From: Amnibacterium kyonggiense
Lineage (GTDB): Bacteria; Actinomycetota; Actinomycetes; Actinomycetales; Microbacteriaceae
Reading direction: 5' to 3'
Length of the DNA stretch: 64,000 nt
Assembly: GCF_004364555.1 (NCBI RefSeq)
Contig: NZ_SOAM01000003.1
Location: 372,001-436,000 of the forward strand
Every line of letters begins with the position of its first letter. The first letter of the stretch is position 1. The translations under genes were made by a program, and so were the position numbers. Positions 16,911 through 24,567 of this stretch are shown in pieces. Below the pieces are notes generated by a model, which was not told the DNA's origin, made no database searches, and was given only the letters and a program-made list of their open reading frames with translations.

Positions 16911-17768
16911 GTGCTCCGGATCGACCCCGCGGCGCCGCCGCTCTGGCGGACGCCCGACAGCCTCCAGTTCGGCCACGACCCCGCGCTCGCGGTGCTCGAG
17001 GACGTGCCGCCCGGCGCGGAGCAGGTCCTCCACGCGCTCACCGTCGGGGTCGGGCGTCGGCGGCTCGAGGCGGTGGCGGACGAAGCCGGTCTCGACGACC
17101 TCGACGGACTCCTCCGGCGCATCCGCCCCGCGCTCGTCCCGGGCGCGCTCGAGACGCCGCCGCTGCGCATCGCCCTCGACGGGCCGCCCGACCTGACGGG
17201 CCTGATCCGGCACTGGTTCGGGCCGGAGGAGGACGCCGCTCCGGACGTCGCCGTCGTCGTCGCGCACCACCTCGTGCCGCCCGCGGCCACGGTCCGCCGG
17301 CTCGCGGCCGACCTGCCGCACGTCGCGCTGGTCTTCGGCGATCAGGCCGCCGTCGTCGGTCCCGCGGTCGTGCCGGGCGCAACGCCCTGCCTCCGGTGCG
17401 CGGAGGAGCACCGGCTCGACGACCCGGCCTGGCGGGCGATCGCCGCGCAGCTGCTCCGGCGGGGACCCGCCAGGACGTCGCGGTCGATCCGCGTGCGGCT
17501 CGCCGCCTGCGGCGTGCTCGGCGAGGCGCTCGACCGGATGCGGGACGGCGGTCCGACCGGGCTGGAGGGCGTCGCGGTGCGGATCGCGGCCGACGGTGCG
17601 ATCAGCCGCGTGCCCCGACCCTGGCACGAGCGGTGCTCGTGCCGGTCGCCTGCGGCAGCGGGACCGCCGGACCCAGCTCCGACAGGAAGCGGGACGGCCG
17701 CCGCTCCCCCGGCCGCGGCGCCGCCGAGCGCGCCCACGACACCCGCAGCCGGTCCCGCGCCCGCGTGA
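16911..17768 (+). CDS. ThiF/TOMM cyclodehydratase-like protein with CxxC and CxC zinc ligands
   Basis: The 285-aa protein has an N-terminal small winged-helix-like part (about 1-75), a truncated Rossmann-like middle and a zinc motif: CLRC near residue 161 and CSC near residue 240. This is the E1-like/ocin-ThiF arrangement seen in cyclodehydratases of azole-modified peptides. In actinobacteria a similar orphan gene (Rv3196 in M. tuberculosis) occupies this place between the zincin-like gene and uvrD2, without a precursor peptide, so a housekeeping role is more likely than bacteriocin synthesis. The last 45 residues are Pro/Ala-rich and overlap the convergent uvrD2 gene by 167 bp. The start is GTG with no SD. 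Confidence 0.72.
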   Translation: MLRIDPAAPPLWRTPDSLQFGHDPALAVLEDVPPGAEQVLHALTVGVGRRRLEAVADEAGLDDLDGLLRRIRPALVPGALETPPLRIALDGPPDLTGLIRHWFGPEEDAAPDVAVVVAHHLVPPAATVRRLAADLPHVALVFGDQAAVVGPAVVPGATPCLRCAEEHRLDDPAWRAIAAQLLRRGPARTSRSIRVRLAACGVLGEALDRMRDGGPTGLEGVAVRIAADGAISRVPRPWHERCSCRSPAAAGPPDPAPTGSGTAAAPPAAAPPSAPTTPAAGPAPA

Positions 17769-19350
17769 TGCCGACGTAGAGCAGCCGCCGCTCCTCCTCC
17801 ACCTCGGCGGCCGTCGTCGCGTAGGAGATCGGCAGCAGCCCCTCCGAGCAGCCGATCAGGTGCACGACCGGCCACTCGAGGCCCTTCGCCGCGTGGAGCG
17901 TCAGCACCGATACCGCGCTGACCGGCGGCTCGTGCTGCGCGGCCGCCCGCTCCGCGAGCTCGGCGACGAACGCGGGCAGCGTCGTCCCGGCCGGCGCCTG
18001 CTCGGCGAGCGTCCCGAGCGCGTCGAGCAGCTCCCACTGCGTCCGCTGCTCCCCCGGCCCCTGCGGCGCGTGGTGCGTGTGCCCGAGCTGGCGCAGCGCG
18101 TCGCTCACCGACTTCACGAGCGGCTCGTCGAGCTTCGCCAGCACCGCGGCGCGGAGCAGCTCGATCGCCTTCCGCACGACCGGCTGCTCGAAGTACCGCG
18201 TCGCGCGACCGGTCGTGACCGCGACGCCCTGCGCGGCGAACGCCTGCTCGAGCACCGCGGCCTGCGCGTTGATCCGCACGAGCACGGCGATGTCGGCCGG
18301 TGCGGTGCCGCTCGCGATCTGCGCCGCGACGGCCTGCGCGACGCCGGCCGCCTCGTCCGCGTCGTCCGCGTAGTCCCGCACCTGCACGACCGGCTCCCGA
18401 GGGTCGGCGCTGCGCCGCACCGCGGTGAGGGTCAGCGCACCGCGCCGTCCCGTCATGAGGCTGTTCGCCGCCTTCACGACCCCGTCGACGGACCGGTAGT
18501 TGTGCTCGAGCCGCACGACGGACGCGCCCGGGCGCTCCCCGAAGCGAAGGAGGTACTCGGACTGCGCGCCTGCGAAGGAGTAGATGGTCTGGCTCGCGTC
18601 GCCGACCACGCACACGTCCGTGTGGTCCCCGAGCCACGCCTCGAGCAGCCCCTGCTGCGCCGGCGAGACGTCCTGGTACTCGTCGACGGTGAAGAAGCGG
18701 TACTGCTCGCGGACCTCCGTCGCGACCTGCGGCTCCGACTCGATCATCCCGGTCGTCGCGAGGAGGACGTCCTCGAAGTCGATGAGGCGCTGCTCGTCCT
18801 TGATGGTCTCGTAGCGCTCCGCGAGGGCGATCATCGCGTCGACGTCGAGGCCCTCCGGCATCACGCGGTCGGCGGCCGCGACGACGTACCGCTCCATGGT
18901 CATCGCGGCCGTCTTGCGGAACTCGATCTCGCCGGCCGCGTCCTTCAGCGCCGCGCTGCCGAGCCGGAGACGGAGGCCCTCCGCGGCCCGCGCGATGAGC
19001 CGCGCCTTGCCGTCGAGGATCGACGGGGCGGGCGAGCCCATCAGCTGCGGCCAGAAGTGGTTCAGCTGCGCGAGCGCGGCGGAGTGGAACGTGCGGGCGG
19101 CGATGCCGGGCGCGCCGAGCGACGCGAGCCGGGCGCGGAGCTCCGCGGCCGCCCGGGTCGTGAAGGTCAGCGCCATCACCCGCTTCGGCGGGAACACGCC
19201 CGTCGCGACGCCGTACGCGATGCGGTGGGTGATCGTGCGGGTCTTGCCCGTGCCCGCTCCGGCGAGCACGCAGACGGCGCCGGTCAGCGCCTCCGCCGCC
19301 GCCCGCTGCTGCTCGTCGAGCGCGTCGAGCAGGGCGTCCGCGTCACTCAC
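17602..19350 (-). CDS. ATP-dependent DNA helicase UvrD2-like (SF1A)
   Basis: The 582-aa protein contains SF1A helicase motifs in order: Q-motif region, Walker A AGAGTGKTRTITHRIAYG (K36), motif Ia TFTTRAAAELRARL, motif II FFTVDEYQDVSPAQQ, motif III VVGDASQTIYSFAG, motif V LTLHAAKGLEWPVVHLIG and motif VI LLYVGITRARDRLRVSW. It is short, with no HRDC or Tudor extension, consistent with UvrD2-type helicases next to nudC in actinobacteria (Rv3198c-Rv3199c). Its likely role is DNA repair and replication-fork processing. The GTG start overlaps the nudC stop by 4 bp. Its 3' end overlaps the convergent ThiF-like gene by 167 bp. Confidence 0.9.
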   Translation of the reverse strand: MSDADALLDALDEQQRAAAEALTGAVCVLAGAGTGKTRTITHRIAYGVATGVFPPKRVMALTFTTRAAAELRARLASLGAPGIAARTFHSAALAQLNHFWPQLMGSPAPSILDGKARLIARAAEGLRLRLGSAALKDAAGEIEFRKTAAMTMERYVVAAADRVMPEGLDVDAMIALAERYETIKDEQRLIDFEDVLLATTGMIESEPQVATEVREQYRFFTVDEYQDVSPAQQGLLEAWLGDHTDVCVVGDASQTIYSFAGAQSEYLLRFGERPGASVVRLEHNYRSVDGVVKAANSLMTGRRGALTLTAVRRSADPREPVVQVRDYADDADEAAGVAQAVAAQIASGTAPADIAVLVRINAQAAVLEQAFAAQGVAVTTGRATRYFEQPVVRKAIELLRAAVLAKLDEPLVKSVSDALRQLGHTHHAPQGPGEQRTQWELLDALGTLAEQAPAGTTLPAFVAELAERAAAQHEPPVSAVSVLTLHAAKGLEWPVVHLIGCSEGLLPISYATTAAEVEEERRLLYVGITRARDRLRVSWARSAAPRPGERRPSRFLSELGPAVPLPQATGTSTARARVGARG

Positions 19351-20297
19351 CAGTCGCCCTCGAGCCGCCCGCCGTACCAGTGCTCGATGATCGCCCGGGC
19401 GATGGAGGTCCGCCCCGGCAGCAGCAGCTCGGTGCCCGCAGCGGTGCGGAGGTCATCGCGCGACCACCAGCGTGCCTCCCGGATCTCCTCGCCGTCCGGG
19501 CGCAGCTCGACCTCGCCCGGTTCCTCCGTGCGGGCGATGAAACCGACCATGACGCTCGCGGGGAACGGCCAGGGCTGCGAACCGAGGTACTCGCAGGCGC
19601 CGACGCGGACGTCGACCTCCTCCTGCACCTCGCGGCGCACCGCGGCCTCGAACGACTCCCCCGGCTCGACGAAGCCGGCGAGCACCGACACCCGGCGCTC
19701 GGGCCACGCCTGGTTGCGCGCGAGGAGCAGCCGGTCGCGGCCGTCGACGACGCCCATGATCACGGCGGCGTCGGTGCGGGGGAAGACGTGCTCGCCACTC
19801 GCCTCCGCCTCGAAGCCGTCCGGGTGGCGGACCCAGCCGCCCCGCCCGACGACGGTCGACGCGCCGGAGCGCGGGGAGAAGCCGGCCGTGCGGTGCCAGT
19901 TCGCGAGGCCGAGCAGCTCGGCGAACAGGCCGGCGTCGCGGGCGCTGAGCCGTGCCCCGTCCAGCCGCAGGTCGGCCCACTCGCCGTCGACCGGCGGACG
20001 GTCGTAGACCGCGCCGAGCACGACCGTGCCGACCGGCGGATCGCCCTCCTCCGTCGTGCGGCCCAGGTACAGCAGCAGCGCGCCGTCCGGCAGCGCCGTG
20101 GGCGGCAGCAGCGCCAGCCCCGAGCCGTCCTCCGTCAGCAGCGCGCGACCGCCGGACAGCACCGCGACGCGGGTCGCCGGGTCCGCCCACGAGTCCTCGA
20201 GCACGCCCGGCCGATCGCGGGAGACCGCGTCGCGATCGAGGGTGCTGCGGCCCAGTGGAAGCGAATCGCTGAATCCTTCGGGCACGACGGTGCTCAC
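19347..20297 (-). CDS. nudC: NADH pyrophosphatase / RNA de-NADding Nudix enzyme NudC
   Basis: The 316-aa enzyme cleaves NAD(H) to NMN(H) and AMP and can remove NAD caps from RNA. The Nudix box lies at about 208-230 (GFVEPGESFEAA then RREVQEEV), and the NADH-specific SQPWPFP motif at 240-246. The zinc ribbon that normally precedes the Nudix domain has lost its cysteines: the corresponding segment reads GFSPRSGAS (about 139-147). The GTG start is preceded very closely by GGGGAGGA; the in-frame GTG three codons downstream (MPEGF...) has better spacing and is an alternative. It overlaps uvrD2 by 4 bp, forming a nudC-uvrD2 operon. Confidence 0.9.
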   Translation of the reverse strand: MSTVVPEGFSDSLPLGRSTLDRDAVSRDRPGVLEDSWADPATRVAVLSGGRALLTEDGSGLALLPPTALPDGALLLYLGRTTEEGDPPVGTVVLGAVYDRPPVDGEWADLRLDGARLSARDAGLFAELLGLANWHRTAGFSPRSGASTVVGRGGWVRHPDGFEAEASGEHVFPRTDAAVIMGVVDGRDRLLLARNQAWPERRVSVLAGFVEPGESFEAAVRREVQEEVDVRVGACEYLGSQPWPFPASVMVGFIARTEEPGEVELRPDGEEIREARWWSRDDLRTAAGTELLLPGRTSIARAIIEHWYGGRLEGDW

Positions 20298-20352
20298 TCC
20301 TCCCCGGCGCGGACACGCCGATGCGCCGGAAGGGGTGGGAGGCCCCCCGACC

Positions 20353-20358
20353 TAGCCT
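20353..20358 (+). promoter_or_regulatory. Leaderless-type -10 (TAGCCT)
   Basis: TAGCCT lies 7 nt upstream of the ATG at 20366. Confidence 0.6.
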
Positions 20359-20365
20359 GGAGCGC

Positions 20366-21433
20366 ATGTCCAGGCACCGCTTCACCCTAGCCGCGCTGGC
20401 GACACTGGCCGTTCCCGGCCTCGACGTCGCCGTCACGCGGACGTTCACGGGCGGCGGCGAGGGGCAGCACGACGCCGCGCTGCTCACGGACGCCGAGGGC
20501 GAACACCTGGTCGTCCGCGCGCCGGTCGACCAGCAGTCCGCGGCCCGCCTGACCGCGGAGGTCGGCGTGCTCGAGGTCCTCACCCCGGGTGTGCGCGCCC
20601 GGCTCCCCTTCGCGGTGCCGTCGACGAAGGGTGTCCTGCCCGCGCCGCAGGCGGTCGTCACCTCCTACCTCCCCGGCGTCCGGCTGCAGCCCGGCGCCGT
20701 CGGCGCGGACAGCGCGCTTGCCGGGTCCATCGGACGCGCCGTCGCGGCGATCCACGAGCTGCCCACCGCGGTGGTCGCTGACGCGCAGCTGCCGGTCGCG
20801 ACCGCGGCGGACTGCCTGCGCGGCGTCGAGGACCTCATCAAGCGGGTCGACTCCACCGGCGACGTGCCGCTCGAGCTGATCAACCGGTGGTCGGACGCGG
20901 TTGCGGACGCGACCCTGTGGCGCTTCCAGCCCTGCGTGGTGCACGGCGGCCTCGCGGCCGAGAGCCTGCTCGTCTCCCCGAAGGAGGATCCGGACAGCCG
21001 GGTGACCGGGGTGCTCGGATGGGCCGGGCTGCAGGTCGGCGATCCGGCCCGCGACCTCGCCTGGGTGCTCGGCCTGCCGGAGGCGGGCGCCGCGTCGACC
21101 GTCCTCGACACCTACACGGCGATCCGGGGGCGGAACGCGGACACCGCGCTGACGCGCCGCGCCCTGCTCTACGCGGAGCTCGAGATCGCGCGATGGCTGC
21201 TGCACGGGGTGGAGCGCCGCGACGCCGTCATCGCGGACGACGCGGTGCAGATGCTCGAGGCGCTCCTCGCCTCCGCGCTCGACGGCACCGCGGGCACACT
21301 CGTGGGCGAGCGGAAGCCGACGCTCACCGTCGCCGAGGTCGAGCGGATGCTCGACGCGCGGCGTCAGCGGGCGTCCGGTGCCTCCCGTGCGCCGCTCGCC
21401 TTCCACGCCTCGCGCAGCTCCGCCTCCGAGTAG
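20366..21433 (+). CDS. APH-fold phosphotransferase homologue, probable pseudokinase
   Basis: The 355-aa protein has the fold pattern of aminoglycoside/choline kinases: an N-lobe, then the catalytic-loop region VVHGGLAAES (192-200) and the metal-loop region VTGVLGWAGLQVGDPARDLAWVL (about 213-235). The catalytic Asp of HGDxxxxN is Gly (G195), the Asn is Ser (S200), and the Asp of the DFG-equivalent I-D-W is Gly (G218). All three residues required for phosphoryl transfer are gone. It sits beside adnB, where many actinobacteria encode an ABC1 or APH-like protein. The start MSRHRFTLAAL is chosen over an upstream ATG because TAGCCT lies 7 nt before it. It overlaps the convergent adnB gene by 70 bp. 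Confidence 0.8.
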   Translation: MSRHRFTLAALATLAVPGLDVAVTRTFTGGGEGQHDAALLTDAEGEHLVVRAPVDQQSAARLTAEVGVLEVLTPGVRARLPFAVPSTKGVLPAPQAVVTSYLPGVRLQPGAVGADSALAGSIGRAVAAIHELPTAVVADAQLPVATAADCLRGVEDLIKRVDSTGDVPLELINRWSDAVADATLWRFQPCVVHGGLAAESLLVSPKEDPDSRVTGVLGWAGLQVGDPARDLAWVLGLPEAGAASTVLDTYTAIRGRNADTALTRRALLYAELEIARWLLHGVERRDAVIADDAVQMLEALLASALDGTAGTLVGERKPTLTVAEVERMLDARRQRASGASRAPLAFHASRSSASE

Positions 21434-24400
21434 ACCCGCTCCGGCCGCACGACCAGGTCGTGCGCCACGTAGTAGAAGGCCGCATCGATGCCCGCCGGGT
21501 CGATGCCCTCGCGCTTCGCGTATGCGAAGCGGTACAGCGCGAGCTGGAACTGCTTCAGGTCCGCGTCCTCCTTCGAGGTCGGCGGCCGACCGGTCTTCCA
21601 GTCGACGATCTCGATCCGGTCGCCCCGGCGGTAGACGGCGTCGATCTTGCAGACGAGGATCCGGCCCTCGAACGGCACCTGGATCTCCGTCTCGACCTCG
21701 AGCGGCTCGAGCCCGCCCCACTCGCTCGCCTCGAACGTGCGCCGCAGCGCGTCGAGGCCCGGTACGTCGTCGTCCGGCTCGATCTCCTCGTCCCGCTCGG
21801 ACCGGCCGGCGTCGATGAGCTCGTCCGTGCCGGGCACGCCGGCGCGCTGCTCGACCCAGGCGTGGAAGACGGTACCGAGCCGCGTGGCACGGTACGGCCG
21901 CTCGGGCATCGGGCGGCGCACCGCGGCCACGACCGCGTCGAGGTCGTCGACGAAGTCCTTGAAGCGCGACGCCGAGATGCGGTCCGGCAGCACCGTGCGC
22001 CCGCCCGCCGCGCGGCGCGCCCGTTCGGCGAGCAGCAGGTCGACCGATCGCGCCCAGCGGCCGCCGCCCCCGGCCGCCGTCAAGACCGCGGCGGCCGCAG
22101 CCTCGACCTGCTCGCGGCGTCCGCTGAGCGGGTCGGACGGCCAGAGCAGCACCTCGGCCGGGGCGCCCTCGGGCCGCTCGTCGAAGGCGGACGCGTCGGG
22201 CGGCGGCGGCACGACCCCGGCTTCCGCGACGTCGAGCAGGAACGGGGAGGGCCGACGCGCTCGCCGCTGCCCGCCCCAGAACGAGCCGGAGAGCAGGAGG
22301 CGGTGCCGCGCGCGGGTGATGGCGACGTAGGCGAGCCGTCGCTCCTCGGCGAGCAGCATCGCCCCGACCTCCGTCTTGAACGCCTTCAGCTCGGCCTTCA
22401 GCGCCTTCCGGTCCTCGAGCGACCGCCAGTCGAGCCGCGGCAGCTCCTCGGCGTCGCCGCGGAACGGGTACGGCAGCACGCCGGCGGTGAGCCAGCCCTT
22501 GCCGCTCTGCGGCTTCGACGGCAGCTCGTCGGCGACGAGCCGCGGCACCGCGACGAGGTCCCACTCGAGGCCCTTGGAGCCGTGGATCGTCAGCACCTGC
22601 ACGGTGCCCGCCTCGGGCGGCTCCGTGCGGGGCGAGAGGTCCTCCTTCTGCTCGGCCGTCTGCAGCCAGCCGAGGAAGCCTCCGAGCGTCGCCGCGTCGG
22701 ACACCGCGAGGTAGCCCGTCAGCGCCTCGTCGAACGACTCGAGCGGTGCAGGTCCGAGCAGGCGCTCGTTCGCGGCGACCTCGATGTCGAGGCCGAGCGT
22801 CTCGATCGTCAGCCGGACGAAGCCGGGCAGGTCGCCGCCGGAGCGGGCGCGCAGGCCGGCGAACAGGGCGCCCGCGTCCCGGAGGCGCACGAGGCCCTCC
22901 TCGCTGAACCCGGCGATGGCGCTGTGCGAACGGCGCCGCGCCAGGAAGTCGAGCGCGTCGACGATGGAGGCGCTCTCCCCCTCCGCGAGCGACCGGTCGA
23001 AGGCCGCGGCGACCTCGGGTGCGAGCCGGCGCTCGGTCGGGTCGTGGCGCTCGAGCCACCGCGCGAGGTGCTGCAGCGCGGCGAGGTCGGCGGGGCCGAT
23101 GCGCCAGCGGCCGCCGGCGAGCAGGCGGACGAGCTCCGGACCGGCCTGGGCGTCGTGGACGACGCGGAGTGCGGAGACGAGGTCCATCACCTCCGGCTCG
23201 AGCAGCAGGCCGCCGACGCCGAGCACGTGGTACGGCACGCCCGCTCGGCGGAACGCGGCGAGGAACTCCGGCAGCGTGCGGCGGGCGCGCACGAGCATCG
23301 CTGCGGAGGGCGGGCGGGAGGCCGCCTCGAGCGCCTGCTTGAACCACGCCGCGACCGCGTCCGCCTCCTCCGCGAGCGTCTCGGGGAAGACGACGTCCAC
23401 CTCGTGCTCCGACGCGATCGGGGAGGGCTCGAGGGTCAGGACCGGCACGCGGGCGGCCGCCGACAGCGGGGCGGCGACGGCGTTCGCCGCCTCGAGGATG
23501 CGGGTGCCGTTGCGCCAGCTCGTGCTGAGCGCGTGCACGGCGACGGGCTCGCCGTCCGCCCCGTCCTCGCTCGAGCGCCCGAAGTCGCGGGCGAAGTCGT
23601 CGAGGTTCGCCGCGGAGGCGCCGCGCCACCCGTAGATCGACTGGTGCGGATCGCCGACCGCCATCACCGCGCCGCCGGCGAAGAGCCGCGCGAGCAGGCG
23701 CGTCTGCACGACCGAGGTGTCCTGGTACTCGTCGAGGAGCACGACGCGGTGGCGGGCGCGGAGCGTCTCGACCACGTCGGGCGCCGCCGCCGTGATGTCG
23801 AGCGCGAGCGAGACCTGGTCGCTGTACTGGACGGCGCCGATCGACCGCTTCGCCGCGCGGAACGCCTCCGCCAGGCGCAGCAGCACCGGCAGGGTCCGCG
23901 CCGGCACGAGGGCCTCGTCGACGTCGCCCTGCAGCGCGAAGCGGCCGCCGTAGGGCAGCGCTTCGATCGCGTCCCCGTAGGCCGCGGCGTAGTCGGCGAC
24001 CGCGGCCGGGTCGGCCGCGTGCTCGCCGAGCCCGTTCGCGAGGTCGAGCACGAGCTGGGTGATCCGGTCGACGCCGAGGTCGAGCTCGCCGAGGCCCGGG
24101 TCCTGCGCCTCCAACACCACGCGCCGGGCGAGCTGCCACGCGGAGGCCTCACCGAGCACGACGCCGTCCGCGTCCCGCCCGATGCGGACCGCGTGGTCGC
24201 GGTAGAGGCCGTTCGCGAACGCGTTGTACGTCGACACGACGGGCGGGTCGAAGGGGTCGTAGTCCGGGGCGAGACCGGCCCGCGCGAGCATCCCGAGCCG
24301 CTCGCGGATCCGCTCCCCCAGCTCGGAGGCGGCCTTCCGCGTGAAGGTCAGGCCGAGGATCTCGGCCGCCTGCACGCGACGGTTCGCGAGCAGCCACAGC

Positions 24401-24567
24401 ACCCGCATCGCCATGGTCTCGGTCTTGCCGCTGCCGGCCCCGGCGACGACGAGCGCCGGGTCGAGCGGCGCCTCGACGACGGCCCGCTGCTGCGGAGTCG
24501 GTGCGGGCTTGCCGAGCCGCTCCGCGATCTCGAGCGCGGAGACCTCCGCGGTGCGCAGCTCAGCCAC
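21364..24567 (-). CDS. adnB: AdnB-type UvrD/REP helicase-nuclease subunit
   Basis: The 1067-aa protein is the lead motor-nuclease of the AdnAB double-strand-break resecting complex, the actinobacterial counterpart of RecBCD/AddAB. Helicase motifs are intact: Walker A VVAGAGSGKTETMAMRV (K48), motif II VVLLDEYQDTSVVQTRLL, motif III MAVGDPHQSIYGWRGAS, motif V VLTIHGSKGLEWDLVAVP and motif VI LAYVAITRARHRLLLSGSFW. The C-terminal PD-(D/E)xK nuclease is seen as IEIVDWKTGRPPTSKE followed by KQFQLALYRFAYAK. The GTG start is chosen because it overlaps the adnA stop by 8 bp; the longer frame is antisense-like. The last 70 bp overlap the convergent APH-like gene. Confidence 0.92.
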   Translation of the reverse strand: MAELRTAEVSALEIAERLGKPAPTPQQRAVVEAPLDPALVVAGAGSGKTETMAMRVLWLLANRRVQAAEILGLTFTRKAASELGERIRERLGMLARAGLAPDYDPFDPPVVSTYNAFANGLYRDHAVRIGRDADGVVLGEASAWQLARRVVLEAQDPGLGELDLGVDRITQLVLDLANGLGEHAADPAAVADYAAAYGDAIEALPYGGRFALQGDVDEALVPARTLPVLLRLAEAFRAAKRSIGAVQYSDQVSLALDITAAAPDVVETLRARHRVVLLDEYQDTSVVQTRLLARLFAGGAVMAVGDPHQSIYGWRGASAANLDDFARDFGRSSEDGADGEPVAVHALSTSWRNGTRILEAANAVAAPLSAAARVPVLTLEPSPIASEHEVDVVFPETLAEEADAVAAWFKQALEAASRPPSAAMLVRARRTLPEFLAAFRRAGVPYHVLGVGGLLLEPEVMDLVSALRVVHDAQAGPELVRLLAGGRWRIGPADLAALQHLARWLERHDPTERRLAPEVAAAFDRSLAEGESASIVDALDFLARRRSHSAIAGFSEEGLVRLRDAGALFAGLRARSGGDLPGFVRLTIETLGLDIEVAANERLLGPAPLESFDEALTGYLAVSDAATLGGFLGWLQTAEQKEDLSPRTEPPEAGTVQVLTIHGSKGLEWDLVAVPRLVADELPSKPQSGKGWLTAGVLPYPFRGDAEELPRLDWRSLEDRKALKAELKAFKTEVGAMLLAEERRLAYVAITRARHRLLLSGSFWGGQRRARRPSPFLLDVAEAGVVPPPPDASAFDERPEGAPAEVLLWPSDPLSGRREQVEAAAAAVLTAAGGGGRWARSVDLLLAERARRAAGGRTVLPDRISASRFKDFVDDLDAVVAAVRRPMPERPYRATRLGTVFHAWVEQRAGVPGTDELIDAGRSERDEEIEPDDDVPGLDALRRTFEASEWGGLEPLEVETEIQVPFEGRILVCKIDAVYRRGDRIEIVDWKTGRPPTSKEDADLKQFQLALYRFAYAKREGIDPAGIDAAFYYVAHDLVVRPERVYSEAELREAWKASGAREAPDAR

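Noticed and set aside
16911-17768. Azole-peptide (TOMM) biosynthetic cluster
   Set aside because: No precursor peptide, dehydrogenase, YcaO or exporter in the neighbourhood; the gene lies in a conserved repair block.
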